Notes under the pieces: model-generated
What the model was told of the DNA's origin: nothing
The model's database searches: none
The model's input: only the letters and a program-made list of their open reading frames with translations
Part shown: one piece after another, positions 33,469 through 42,878 of the stretch
Position numbering within the stretch: position 1 is the first letter of the stretch
Layout: the number at the start of each line of letters is the position of its first letter
Position numbers and translations under genes: made by a program
Assembly: GCA_903834765.1 (NCBI GenBank)
Contig: CAILKE010000004.1
Location: 1-64,000, forward strand
Length of the DNA: 64,000 nt
Reading direction: 5' to 3'
Source: an uncultured Bacteroidota bacterium
GTDB lineage: Bacteria > Bacteroidota > Bacteroidia > B-17B0 > Aurantibacillaceae

Positions 33469-34713
33469 ATGAAAATCATAAAATCAATTAAAATAGGAAA
33501 TAAAATAGTGCGTAAAGTCTTTTTAGTCTTATGTCTCTTTAGTCTTGTATCTACTGTAAAATCACAACTTCCGTCCTTTATAAATCTAAATCAAAGTAAA
33601 TTGTATTTTAGTAACGACAGTTCAAGGTTTATGGATTTCTATAAAAAAATAGATGAACTTAATGAAGGAAAACGAAAAAAAGTCACTATTGCGCATTTTG
33701 GTGGCTCGCATATTCAAGCGGGCTTTTGGACAGAAGTTTTAATGGATGGCTTTCAGGGATTGAATAAATATGAAGGGGGTGGCACGTTTGTTTTTCCTTT
33801 TGCAATTGTACATGCCAATAGCCCACACTTTTTCACATCGTTTACCACTGGTCATTGGAAAAGATGCCGTTGTGCATTAGCTAAAGAAATGTGTGATAAT
33901 TTGGGAATGGCAGGTATTGCAGGCATTACAAATGATAGTGTGATCACATTTGGTTTTAAATTATTACCGAACAATCATAACAAAACATTTAATTCTGTAA
34001 AAGTATATCATAATTTTAATCCAAGTTTTGAATTAGCACTTAATCATGAAATGGCCTTACAATTTGTAAGAAAAGACTTTAAGGATAAAGGCTATACAGA
34101 ATTTACCTTCGAATCATTTATTGATTCCTTAAATTTTGTTGCGATTAGAAAAGATACAAATCACCGTGATTTTATGTTGCGAGGCTTTAGTGCAGAAAAT
34201 AATAATCCTGGATTTTATTATGCAGCTATTGGCGTTAATGGCGCAAGCAGTAATTCCTTTTTGCGTTGCAATGAATTCGTCAATGAATTAAAAAGTATTC
34301 CACCAGATTTAGTTATTTTTTCGTTAGGAGTTAATGACACGCAAGGAAAGAATTTCACGAAGCAAGAATTTATTGCTAATTACGATAGTTTGATAGTCCA
34401 AATAAAAAAAGCATCACCTAATTGCGCGATCTTATTTACTACAACCACTGATAATTATATAAAACGTAAAACATCTAACAAACGCCCTATTAAGGCAGAA
34501 GAAGCGATGTTTGATTTAATGGAAAAACATAAGGCAGCAGTATATGATTTATACGCCGTGATGGGTGGATACAAATCTATTTATAAATGGTTCAAAGCTG
34601 GGTTAGCGGCGAAAGATAAAGTGCATTTTAATGGACGAGGATATAAATTACTTGCCGGTTTAATGTTTGACGCCATAGATAGAAGTTATCGATATAATAG
34701 TAAAGTGAAATAA
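33469..34713 (+). CDS. Second SGNH hydrolase, block I GGSH
   Basis: The 414-residue protein has a signal peptide (about 1-33, ending VKSQ) and an SGNH domain. Block I reads AHFGGSHIQAGF instead of GDS: the nucleophile Ser is kept but the Asp is Gly. The block III Asn is in FSLGVNDTQGK (near 286), and the catalytic DxxH lies in AKDKVHFNGRG near 385. The paralogue upstream shares the same layout. It is probably the second half of an O-acetyltransferase pathway that uses the MBOAT protein downstream. Confidence 0.83.
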   Translation: MKIIKSIKIGNKIVRKVFLVLCLFSLVSTVKSQLPSFINLNQSKLYFSNDSSRFMDFYKKIDELNEGKRKKVTIAHFGGSHIQAGFWTEVLMDGFQGLNKYEGGGTFVFPFAIVHANSPHFFTSFTTGHWKRCRCALAKEMCDNLGMAGIAGITNDSVITFGFKLLPNNHNKTFNSVKVYHNFNPSFELALNHEMALQFVRKDFKDKGYTEFTFESFIDSLNFVAIRKDTNHRDFMLRGFSAENNNPGFYYAAIGVNGASSNSFLRCNEFVNELKSIPPDLVIFSLGVNDTQGKNFTKQEFIANYDSLIVQIKKASPNCAILFTTTTDNYIKRKTSNKRPIKAEEAMFDLMEKHKAAVYDLYAVMGGYKSIYKWFKAGLAAKDKVHFNGRGYKLLAGLMFDAIDRSYRYNSKVK

Positions 34714-34801
34714 AAAGGGATTTAAGAGGAATGATTCAAGACAAAAGCGAGACTAACATAGCTTTCAAATTATCTTTCTTTGATTTCAATCTCTAAAAAA
34801 A

Positions 34802-36469
34802 ATGCTGAACGATATACTCACATATTTAAAACCGTATTTCCTTTATGTGAAAGGGCAACCTGTCATTTTTACACAACTCTATTTTTGGGGATTCTTTGCC
34901 GTTGTATTGGCTATCTATTCGCTATTATATAAAAAGAACACACTACGTACGTTTTATTTGCTGTTCGTGAGCTTTTTCTTTTATTACAAAACCAGCGGCG
35001 TTTTTTTAATATTACTTATCTTCACTATTTGCAGCGACTATAATTGGGGAAGGCTTATACAGCAAGCTAAATCAGTTAAACGAAAAAAATTGTATTTGAC
35101 TATCAGTATGATTTTAAATTTGAGTTTACTGTGTTATTTCAAGTACGCATACTTTTTTACTGAGAGTGTGAACGACTTAGCGGGCACTCATCTTCAATTT
35201 TTCAATCACTTCGCTCAGTTCAGTAATACCTTTTTGGGAACAAAAGACCCTATTGATAAATTAATTTTACCGGTGGGAATATCTTTTTTTACCTTTCAAT
35301 CTATTTCGTATACCATTGATATATATCGCGAAAAAGTAACACCTGTTAAATCTATTTTTGATTACGGCTTTTTTGTATGCTTCTTCCCACACCTTGTTGC
35401 TGGACCAATAGTGAAGGCCAACGAATTTTTATATCAAATATATTTGCCATATAATTTAAAGCGAAAAGAATTTGGATTGGCAATTTTTTGGATCATCAAC
35501 GGTTTAGGAAAAAAAATTGTAGCCGATTATATTGCGGTTAATTATATCGATCGCATTTTCGATAATCCAAACTATTATTCAGGTGTAGAAACGGTATTTG
35601 GTATTTTTGGGTATTCTCTTCAAATTTATGCTGATTTCAGTGGATATACAGACATTGCCATTGGAGTAGCGTTATTGTTAGGTTATAGATTAAAAACAAA
35701 TTTTAAGTCACCCTACAAATCCCAAGACGTTAGCGAGTTTTGGAAACGTTGGCATATTTCTTTATCATCATGGCTTAAAGATTATTTATACATTCCTTTA
35801 GGAGGCAATAAAAAAGGAACAATTGGCTCATATATCTGTATAGCTTTTTTATCTTTTGTTTTAGTGTTACTCACAGGAAAAATCTGGTTGCTGTTAGTAT
35901 TATTAGCCTTAGCAATTGTATTTCTTATGTTATCATATTTCTTCCCAAAAGTTAAACAGAGCATAAACACTAATATTAATTTGTTGGTAACTATGCTTCT
36001 TGGGGGCTTTTGGCATGGGAGTTCCTGGCTATTTATTATTTGGGGAGGTTTAAATGGATTTGGACTGGTTATACATAAACTATGGTTGAAAATCTCACCA
36101 TTTAAAAATGCTAACTCGTTTTTTGTAAAAGGAATGTTGGTTTTGATAACCTTGACCTTTATTAGTTTTACACGTATTTTTTTTAGAAGTGATAACCTTG
36201 AAACCGTTAGTCTCATTTTTGATAGAATTAACAACCACTTTGGAGCAGCACTCACGTTTAATATTATTAAAGGTTATGCTGTTGTGTTTTCAGTTATTGC
36301 CATTGGTTATTTAATTCATTGGATACCAGAGCGTATTAAAGAAGTTTATCGAAATAAATTTTCGGATTTACCTTTACCTATTATGAGTATAGTAGTGGTT
36401 TTATTTGTGTTTTGTATTTATCAATTAGTCAGTGGCGAAATGCAACCCTTTATTTATTTTCAATTTTAA
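34802..36469 (+). CDS. MBOAT O-acyltransferase (AlgI/DltB-like)
   Basis: MBOAT proteins move acyl groups across or at the inner membrane for secreted polymers. The 555-residue protein has about 12 helices, the family stretches GPIVKANEF and YADFSGYTDIAIG, FWKRWHISLSSWLKDYLYIPLGG (about 315-337; H320), and the catalytic His in GGFWHGSSW (H405). With two SGNH hydrolases just upstream it forms a patatin-free AlgI/J/X-type acetylation cassette. The polysaccharide target is not in the window. Confidence 0.93.
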   Translation: MLNDILTYLKPYFLYVKGQPVIFTQLYFWGFFAVVLAIYSLLYKKNTLRTFYLLFVSFFFYYKTSGVFLILLIFTICSDYNWGRLIQQAKSVKRKKLYLTISMILNLSLLCYFKYAYFFTESVNDLAGTHLQFFNHFAQFSNTFLGTKDPIDKLILPVGISFFTFQSISYTIDIYREKVTPVKSIFDYGFFVCFFPHLVAGPIVKANEFLYQIYLPYNLKRKEFGLAIFWIINGLGKKIVADYIAVNYIDRIFDNPNYYSGVETVFGIFGYSLQIYADFSGYTDIAIGVALLLGYRLKTNFKSPYKSQDVSEFWKRWHISLSSWLKDYLYIPLGGNKKGTIGSYICIAFLSFVLVLLTGKIWLLLVLLALAIVFLMLSYFFPKVKQSINTNINLLVTMLLGGFWHGSSWLFIIWGGLNGFGLVIHKLWLKISPFKNANSFFVKGMLVLITLTFISFTRIFFRSDNLETVSLIFDRINNHFGAALTFNIIKGYAVVFSVIAIGYLIHWIPERIKEVYRNKFSDLPLPIMSIVVVLFVFCIYQLVSGEMQPFIYFQF

Positions 36470-36485
36470 AAACCAATCAACGATC

Positions 36486-36833
36486 ATGTCAAAACAAATA
36501 GAAGAATTCGATAACTATCGCGCTAAGATGAACGATGTTATTTTAGGAAAAGAGAATTTAGTGATTAAGCGCTTATTTAATTTAGACACTCAAACATACA
36601 GTGAAGGTGCCTTAAATGTTAAGACCAAGGAAATGCTTGGTTTAGTTGCTAGTATGGTGCTACGTTGCGACGATTGCATCAAATATCATTTGGGAAAGTG
36701 TTATGATCAAGGTTGCACGACAGAAGAAGTTTATGAAGTTTTTGCCGTAGCTAATATTGTTGGCGGTACCATTGTAATACCACACACACGCCGTGGCGCT
36801 GAGTTTTGGGAAGAACTACTGAGTCAGAAGTAA
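36486..36833 (+). CDS. Carboxymuconolactone decarboxylase family (AhpD-like)
   Basis: This small helical protein has the AhpD-type CxxC in LRCDDCIKYHLGKCYDQG (about 58-75; C60 and C63, with H67 three residues on), typical of peroxide-defence CMD proteins that use the two Cys as a disulfide reductase site. The start is the ATG at 36486, which gives 115 residues and the usual family start; the open frame runs back into the MBOAT gene end, but those 18 residues are not conserved. It lies 16 bases after the MBOAT stop. Confidence 0.85.
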   Translation: MSKQIEEFDNYRAKMNDVILGKENLVIKRLFNLDTQTYSEGALNVKTKEMLGLVASMVLRCDDCIKYHLGKCYDQGCTTEEVYEVFAVANIVGGTIVIPHTRRGAEFWEELLSQK

Positions 36834-36843
36834 AAAAGTTTAT

Positions 36844-36873
36844 CTGTTTTTAAAGTTATAATTGGTATTTTTG
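36844..36873 (+). promoter_or_regulatory. Promoter abutting the DUF3109 start codon
   Basis: CTG (36844-36846; near TTG) is followed after 19 bases by TATTTTTG (36866-36873), a Bacteroidota promoter. The ATG at 36878 lies only 5 bases downstream of the -7 element, where transcription should start. Confidence 0.55.
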
Positions 36874-36877
36874 CACC

Positions 36878-37474
36878 ATGATAGCAATTGGCCATACACT
36901 TATTTCCGAAGATATTTTTGATAAACAATTTGTATGCGATTTAAATGCTTGTAAGGGAGAATGTTGTGTTTCGGGAGATAGTGGCGCTCCTTTGGATAAA
37001 AAAGAGTTAAAAATTTTAGATGCAATATATCCTGTTGTAAAACCTTACATGAACGAAAAAGGCATTGCTGCTGTTGAAAAGCATGGTAGTTATGTATTAG
37101 ACGCGGATGGAGATTATACAACCACCTTAGTAAGCGATGGGGCAGAGTGTGCTTTTGTATTTTTTGACGATAAACATATTGCCAAATGTGCCATTGAACA
37201 AGCATACTTAGAAGGGAAAACGGAAGAGTTTGTTCATGATTGGAAAAAACCTATATCGTGTCATTTATATCCTATTCGTATTCAAGAATACAAAGAGTAT
37301 GATGCTGTTAACTATCATGCCTGGCATATTTGTAAGCCAGCTTGCGAATGTGGCGCCCAATTAAATGTACCAGTTTATGCATTTTTAAAAGAACCCTTGA
37401 TTCGTAAATATGGTGAAGCGTGGTATAATGAAGTTGACGCTATATTTAAAGCATACGGTCAAAAGAAAAAATAA
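36878..37474 (+). CDS. DUF3109 family cysteine-rich protein
   Basis: This 198-residue protein belongs to DUF3109, a Bacteroidota family with conserved Cys clusters thought to bind zinc or an Fe-S centre; function unknown. Conserved segments are FVCDLNACKGECCVSGDSGAPL (about 18-39; Cys 20, 25, 29 and 30), GAECAFVFFDD (near 88), AKCAIEQAY (near 106), ISCHLYPIRI (near 126) and HICKPACECG (near 150). The start matches the family N-terminus exactly, which makes the promoter position (5 bases away) notable. Confidence 0.88.
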   Translation: MIAIGHTLISEDIFDKQFVCDLNACKGECCVSGDSGAPLDKKELKILDAIYPVVKPYMNEKGIAAVEKHGSYVLDADGDYTTTLVSDGAECAFVFFDDKHIAKCAIEQAYLEGKTEEFVHDWKKPISCHLYPIRIQEYKEYDAVNYHAWHICKPACECGAQLNVPVYAFLKEPLIRKYGEAWYNEVDAIFKAYGQKKK

Positions 37475-37494
37475 TTAGTGTCAACAATAATTTA

Positions 37495-38484
37495 TTAAAA
37501 TGCACCCATAGCATGACCATAGACAATTATAAATCCGCATAATAAAAGGAATAATAAGGTATTGGCTATTTTTAATTGTTTGATTTCTGATAAATAATCT
37601 CCCATAATGATGCTAAGCGGAATGATGCACGGTAACAAAATCATATCCGTTGTTTGTTTGTAAAACAATATAATTAGAGATAAAAAAAGGAGCCATATGA
37701 TGACATATTTTATTTTTATTGTTTTTATTTTGTTTCCAAAGCCTTTGCTAACGTAATGAAAAATTGAGAGTACTATAATAAAAACGGTAATAATAAAATA
37801 CACTAAGTAATACTCCGATATAACAGGTTTTTGAAAATTTGCCATATTATTTTTGAAAATATCAATTATTGTAAAAGCCCCTAAACCGTTGAGGTAACTA
37901 ATACCCATATAAATATAAACAGGGATTAGTAAGCCAATGATTAGCAAAACCCATTCTCTCCAATTAAAAGACCTCAGTATGATAATTGCTATAACGGCAA
38001 TTGGAAATATTATAATGTAGTATGTGTAGCTAAAGGAGGCTATGCCTAACAAGAGCCCAGCCTTAAAAATTGCTGATAAGGCAGTGTCTTGCCTGTAAGC
38101 ACTAGCAATATAATAAATAGCAGGCAATACAAATAAATTGGCAATAAATATAGGTTCAATATGTCGGCTGGTAGTTGCTGAAAATGCAAACAGGATGTAT
38201 AAAAAAGCTGGTAAATAATTAGTTTTCGAAGTTATTTCTTGATTAATAGCAATAATGTTGACTAATATTGCGCCTATTATAATGCTAAATAAGTTGATGA
38301 ATTGTGATGCCAAGAACGGCGTTTCCTGAGAAAAAAATAAATGATAAAAGACATGTTCTTGCCCAATAGGTTGGATTGATAGTGGTAAAGGAAATAAAAA
38401 ACTACAAGCCCATAATCCAACACTAAACACTATTAGGATAATAATAGAGCCTTGGAAGTTATTTTTAAGAGGGGCAACAAACAT
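37495..38484 (-). CDS. Polytopic membrane protein, DUF6427-like
   Basis: The 329-residue protein has about nine or ten transmembrane helices and few charged residues. The layout, including FINLFSIIIGAILVNIIAI near 65 and the ATTSRHIEPIFIANLFVLPA region near 107, resembles the DUF6427 family of Bacteroidota. No enzymatic motif is seen. It diverges from the small DUF6341-like gene, the same neighbour pairing found in flavobacteria as far as I recall. Confidence 0.6.
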   Translation of the reverse strand: MFVAPLKNNFQGSIIILIVFSVGLWACSFLFPLPLSIQPIGQEHVFYHLFFSQETPFLASQFINLFSIIIGAILVNIIAINQEITSKTNYLPAFLYILFAFSATTSRHIEPIFIANLFVLPAIYYIASAYRQDTALSAIFKAGLLLGIASFSYTYYIIIFPIAVIAIIILRSFNWREWVLLIIGLLIPVYIYMGISYLNGLGAFTIIDIFKNNMANFQKPVISEYYLVYFIITVFIIVLSIFHYVSKGFGNKIKTIKIKYVIIWLLFLSLIILFYKQTTDMILLPCIIPLSIIMGDYLSEIKQLKIANTLLFLLLCGFIIVYGHAMGAF

Positions 38485-38499
38485 TTTTTTAAAAGGAAA

Positions 38500-38531
38500 T
38501 TGCTAGGATATAGAAAAAAATTATATTTTTG
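38500..38531 (+). promoter_or_regulatory. Promoter of the small DUF6341-like gene
   Basis: TTG (38500-38502) and TATTTTTG (38524-38531) stand 21 bases apart, matching the Bacteroidota promoter. The ATG at 38560 lies 28 bases after the -7 element, and its position rules out the longer upstream frame that begins at 38452. Confidence 0.65.
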
Positions 38532-38559
38532 TGCTGCAAACTTACAAAAAATAATACTT

Positions 38560-38772
38560 ATGGGAGCTTTAATGATTTCTTTAATGGTAACAATGACTGA
38601 TGTTTTTTATGGCATCGGTAAATTTTCATACAAGGTTTTTGATTTGATGAAAAAAATGGGTCATGGACCAAATATTATTTTATGGATTATTATTTTTAGC
38701 TTATTAGTGTATTGGACACTTCAAATTATTAAACAAACTAAAGAAGCCAAGAAGAACGGCACACTGATATAG
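38560..38772 (+). CDS. Small membrane protein, DUF6341-like
   Basis: The 70-residue protein has an amphipathic start, the segment DVFYGIGKFSYKVFDLM (about 14-30) and one transmembrane helix (about 39-56), then a basic tail (KQTKEAKKNG). The FYGIG start and single helix recall DUF6341 proteins, which are encoded beside DUF6427 genes; this match is from memory and moderate. It has its own promoter and a strong terminator 21 bases after the stop. Confidence 0.6.
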   Translation: MGALMISLMVTMTDVFYGIGKFSYKVFDLMKKMGHGPNIILWIIIFSLLVYWTLQIIKQTKEAKKNGTLI

Positions 38773-38792
38773 GCTTTCATGCTTTTAACCAC

Positions 38793-38818
38793 AACCTCGA
38801 TATATTTATATCGAGGTT
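38793..38818 (+). terminator. Intrinsic terminator after the DUF6341-like gene
   Basis: Arms aacctcgata (38793-38802) and tatcgaggtt (38809-38818) form a 10-bp perfect stem followed by a run of T (to 38825). This is a clear rho-independent terminator 20 bases before the start of the adhesin gene. Confidence 0.85.
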
Positions 38819-38837
38819 TTTTTTTATATTTACTTAA

Positions 38838-41800
38838 GTGAATGCACTGAAAATCATAATCGTATTAGTAAGTATCTGTTTATACGGGCAAGCACAGCGT
38901 GTCAAAACGCCCCATCCACAAGCTCAATCCTTTGTCCGTTTTACCGAAAATAAGCAGCAATGGGATAAGCAGATTAAGTACAGAGCACAATTAGATGGAG
39001 GGGCATTATATGTAGAACAAAGTGGAAAACTTACTTTTCATTTGTACGATAAGGATACATACAGAAGCAGACACTTAGGGAAAATAATTTCGTCTACTTT
39101 AAAATATCATGCATATAGTATTGATTTTATAGGAGCTAATCCATTACCACAGATTGCATCGAGTTATGTTTATGAAGATTATAATAATTATTTTATAGGG
39201 TCTGATCAAGCGCATTGGGCAAAACAGGTACATCATTACAAAAGCATTACTGTTAAAGAGCTGTATCATGGAATAGATGCACTTTATAACGGCGGAAGCC
39301 AGTCTATTAAATATAATTTCATCGTTCGTCCTAATGCAAATCCAAATGATGTGAAATTACAATATACTGGGGTAGAAAACATTAAGCTAAAAAATGGCTC
39401 TTTGTATATTAGCACTTCAGTGAGCGAATCTATAGAACAGAAACCTTTTGTTTATCAATTGATAGAAGGTGACACTGTTGAAATAGCAAGCAAATTTGTG
39501 TTAGAAAAAAACACGGTTTCATTTAAACTATTAAAAGAGTATAATCATAATATCGATTTAATTATTGATCCATTGTTAGTCTTTGCCGCTTCAAGCGGCA
39601 GCACCGCCGATAATTTTGGTATGACTGCCACCTATGATTCTCGAGGAAGCTTGTATACAGGCGGCACTTGCTTTGATATTGGCTACCCTACAACTAGCGG
39701 TGCTTATGATGTTAGTTTTAATAGTTTGCAAGGGTATACCGACGTCGTCATTACAAAATATGATTCGTCTGGGGTGTTTTTAAAATACTCGACATACATA
39801 GGTGGCGCTGGTTCAAGTGAAATTGTCACAAGTTTAATCGTTGATAAAAATGATAATTTGTGTTTGTATGGAGCAACGGGTTCTTCCGATTTCCCTACCA
39901 CCTTGGGTTGCTATGATAATACCTTTAACGGAGGCTCTGCTATTTCTTTTGTATTTAACGGCACGACCTTTAACAGTGGCACTGATATTTATATAGCAAA
40001 ACTAAATGTTACGGGAACAACTCTATTAGCATCTACATTCATAGGAGGATCGGGGAATGATGGAATTAATTATAATAACATGATTGCGTCATACACCTCT
40101 GCTTATGGAACAGTGACAGAATATCCGCCAGATTCGTTGCAATATAATTATGGCGATCAATACCGTGGTGAAATACAAGTGGATAGCCTGTATAATATTT
40201 ATATTTATAGCAGCACCAAATCGGCTGATTTTCCTACACAAAATGCAATAGATAATACGCTTGGCGGACAACAAGACGCGGTACTTGTTAAGTTTAACCC
40301 CACGCTTAGTAGTTTAGTATTCAGCACATTTATAGGAGGAAGTGATAACGATGCTGGTTATTCGTTAGCATTAGATGATACGTTAAATGTATATGTTACA
40401 GGCGGAACAAGAAGCGTCGATTTCCCAGTTACGGCAGGCAGTTATCATTCAGTATATGGCGGTGGTAAATGCGATGGCTATGTCTGTAAAATAAAAGCGA
40501 ATGGGTCGAGTATGATGCACTCAAGTTTTATTGGTACTAATGATTACGATCAAAGTTATTTTGTACAGTTAGATAAACAACAACAAGTGTATTTATATGG
40601 GCAATCCTTAGGTAATATGCCTATAACAGCAGGAGTATATTCAAATGCGAATAGTAAACAATTTATTCAGATATTGAATGCACAATTGAATACATTAATT
40701 GCGTCTACCGTGTTTGGTAATGGTAATGGCACGATTAATATTTCACCATCAGCATTTTCGGTTGATTGTGCGGGAAATATTTATTTATCAGGTTGGGGTG
40801 GAAATATTATTTTTTTAAATCCAACTATTGGAATGCCTTTGTTAAATCCTATTCAGTCAACAACTGATGCCTATAATTTTTACTTAATGGTACTTGGACC
40901 AAATATGAATAGTTTATTATTTGGAAGTTATTTTGGAGGAGCATCCAGTCACGAGCATGTGGATGGCGGCACGAGCCGGTTTGATAAAAAAGGAATTATC
41001 TATCAATCGGTTTGCGCAGGCTGTGGAGGTAATGATGATTTTCCTGTAACTCCTGGAGCATGGCCAACATCGTTGTATGGTTCAAATGTGAATCAATCCT
41101 CTAATTGTAATAATGGCGTGTTTAAAATAGATTTTCAATTAAACTCTGCACAAGCCAATATATCTGCAAACACCTTAAGCGGTTGCGCCCCATTAGTAGT
41201 TAATTTTAATAACACTAGTACGCCCGGACATGCCTATTTGTGGAACTTTGGAGGCAACGATACTACATCACAGGTATTTAATCCGGTGAAAACATTTACA
41301 GCGTCCGGAACGTATACCGTTCATTTGTACGTAAAATCATCTATTTGTACAAATTTGTATGATACCGCAAGCCTTGTTATTATAGTTCATCCGAAGCCTT
41401 CTGCTAATTTTACAATGACTGTTGATTCGTGTTCCAATAATGTTCAATTTAATAATACATCAAGTCCGTTAACAAGTGCATATAAATGGTATTTGAACTC
41501 CGTACTTTTTTCTTCAACAACAAACGCCACAAAATCTTTTATTAGCGCCGGAACATACACAGTAAAATTAGTAGCGACGAATTCTTTTGGATGTAAAGAT
41601 TCCATTTCCAAAACTATACTTGTTCCTGTAGATTCTATCACTATTAATTCACCTCAATCAAAATGTACTAACGAAACTAAAGTATTACAAGCTTCCGGAG
41701 GCACTAGTTATTCATGGTCGCCAACCACTGGCTTATCAAATCCGTTCTCTGCATCAACCTCTTGCAGCGTTCAAACAACAACTATTTATACTGTTACGAT

Positions 41801-42878
41801 TTTACAAAATAGTTTGTTTGGAAAGACGTGCGTAAAAACACTTACTACATCAATAACCGTTTATCCAAAAATTACGTCTTCATTTAACTATAGTGTTGGA
41901 GGTTGCAATAACAATGTTCAGTTTACGGATGCATCAACCCTTACTCCAATTAGTTGGCAATGGAGTTATGGTGATGGAAATAGTAGTATTATTCAAAACC
42001 CTTTATATTACTACGGTTCTTCAGGCACATATACCGTTTCGTTAATTGTAACTAATAGTTTCGGATGCAAAGACACAAGTAAACAGGTGCTTAATTTATC
42101 TGGATTCTCGCCTTTGGCAGTTAATGCTTCCATTTCTAAATGCGAACCAGACACCGTTCAATTGTTTGCCAGCGGAGGAGTTACTTATGCCTGGTCGCCA
42201 ACGCAGTATCTTTCTAATGCCACTATTTCAAACCCTAAAGCATTTCCGCCAACCACTACTATTTATACTGTCACTATTAGTTCCATTAATGGAACAGACA
42301 CTTGTAAAAGTGAATTAACAACGACCGTATCAGTTTTTCCATATTCTTATAATACAAACTCCATAACGGTTTCATCCTCTACACTTACGCTTGGACAAAC
42401 AGTTACTGTTACATTAAATGGATTTACTTATTCAGGAAACATTAGTATAATGCCTTATGTGCCTTTTTCCTATACTGGAAATAACAGTATTGTATTTAGC
42501 CCAACAAAAACAGGCGAATACAGCATTTATTTTACCGATCAAAACAACTGTCAACACTTTTTAAAAACAGTATTCATAGAGATTTTAACTGATGCGTGTA
42601 ATGAAAGCACTGTGTATTTACCGACAGGCTTTACGCCTAATGGCGATGGCACGAATGATGTGTTATACATTCGGAGTAATTTTATTACAGAAGTTTATTT
42701 AACAATTTACGATCGCTGGGGTGAAAAACTATTTGAGACGAATGATGTTAAAAATGGCTGGGATGGCATATTTAAAGGCAAGCAATTAGATCAAGGTGTA
42801 TATGGATATTACATGACCTTTAAGTGTAATAACGGACAAGAATCATTTAAAAAAGGAAACATCACTTTGTTGAGGTAA
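38838..42878 (+). CDS. Large secreted adhesin-like protein with SBBP and PKD repeats and type B T9SS sorting domain
   Basis: The 1346-residue protein is exported by the type IX secretion system and probably ends on the cell surface. Layout: signal peptide (1-20, ending GQAQ), a DUF7948-like N-terminal domain (about 30-240), SBBP beta-propeller repeats (about 245-720, e.g. STFIGGSDNDAGYSLALD), at least three PKD domains (about 775-1090), and the gliding-motility-type C-terminal sorting domain from LPTGFTPNGDGTND (about 1259) to YDRWGEKLF, GWDGIFKG and the end KKGNITLLR. The start is GTG, immediately after an in-frame TAA. The next gene begins directly after its stop. Confidence 0.88.
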   Translation: MNALKIIIVLVSICLYGQAQRVKTPHPQAQSFVRFTENKQQWDKQIKYRAQLDGGALYVEQSGKLTFHLYDKDTYRSRHLGKIISSTLKYHAYSIDFIGANPLPQIASSYVYEDYNNYFIGSDQAHWAKQVHHYKSITVKELYHGIDALYNGGSQSIKYNFIVRPNANPNDVKLQYTGVENIKLKNGSLYISTSVSESIEQKPFVYQLIEGDTVEIASKFVLEKNTVSFKLLKEYNHNIDLIIDPLLVFAASSGSTADNFGMTATYDSRGSLYTGGTCFDIGYPTTSGAYDVSFNSLQGYTDVVITKYDSSGVFLKYSTYIGGAGSSEIVTSLIVDKNDNLCLYGATGSSDFPTTLGCYDNTFNGGSAISFVFNGTTFNSGTDIYIAKLNVTGTTLLASTFIGGSGNDGINYNNMIASYTSAYGTVTEYPPDSLQYNYGDQYRGEIQVDSLYNIYIYSSTKSADFPTQNAIDNTLGGQQDAVLVKFNPTLSSLVFSTFIGGSDNDAGYSLALDDTLNVYVTGGTRSVDFPVTAGSYHSVYGGGKCDGYVCKIKANGSSMMHSSFIGTNDYDQSYFVQLDKQQQVYLYGQSLGNMPITAGVYSNANSKQFIQILNAQLNTLIASTVFGNGNGTINISPSAFSVDCAGNIYLSGWGGNIIFLNPTIGMPLLNPIQSTTDAYNFYLMVLGPNMNSLLFGSYFGGASSHEHVDGGTSRFDKKGIIYQSVCAGCGGNDDFPVTPGAWPTSLYGSNVNQSSNCNNGVFKIDFQLNSAQANISANTLSGCAPLVVNFNNTSTPGHAYLWNFGGNDTTSQVFNPVKTFTASGTYTVHLYVKSSICTNLYDTASLVIIVHPKPSANFTMTVDSCSNNVQFNNTSSPLTSAYKWYLNSVLFSSTTNATKSFISAGTYTVKLVATNSFGCKDSISKTILVPVDSITINSPQSKCTNETKVLQASGGTSYSWSPTTGLSNPFSASTSCSVQTTTIYTVTILQNSLFGKTCVKTLTTSITVYPKITSSFNYSVGGCNNNVQFTDASTLTPISWQWSYGDGNSSIIQNPLYYYGSSGTYTVSLIVTNSFGCKDTSKQVLNLSGFSPLAVNASISKCEPDTVQLFASGGVTYAWSPTQYLSNATISNPKAFPPTTTIYTVTISSINGTDTCKSELTTTVSVFPYSYNTNSITVSSSTLTLGQTVTVTLNGFTYSGNISIMPYVPFSYTGNNSIVFSPTKTGEYSIYFTDQNNCQHFLKTVFIEILTDACNESTVYLPTGFTPNGDGTNDVLYIRSNFITEVYLTIYDRWGEKLFETNDVKNGWDGIFKGKQLDQGVYGYYMTFKCNNGQESFKKGNITLLR

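Noticed and set aside
35782-36255. A 157-codon minus-strand frame inside the MBOAT gene
   Set aside because: It is antisense to a conserved membrane protein and lacks any recognisable domain.
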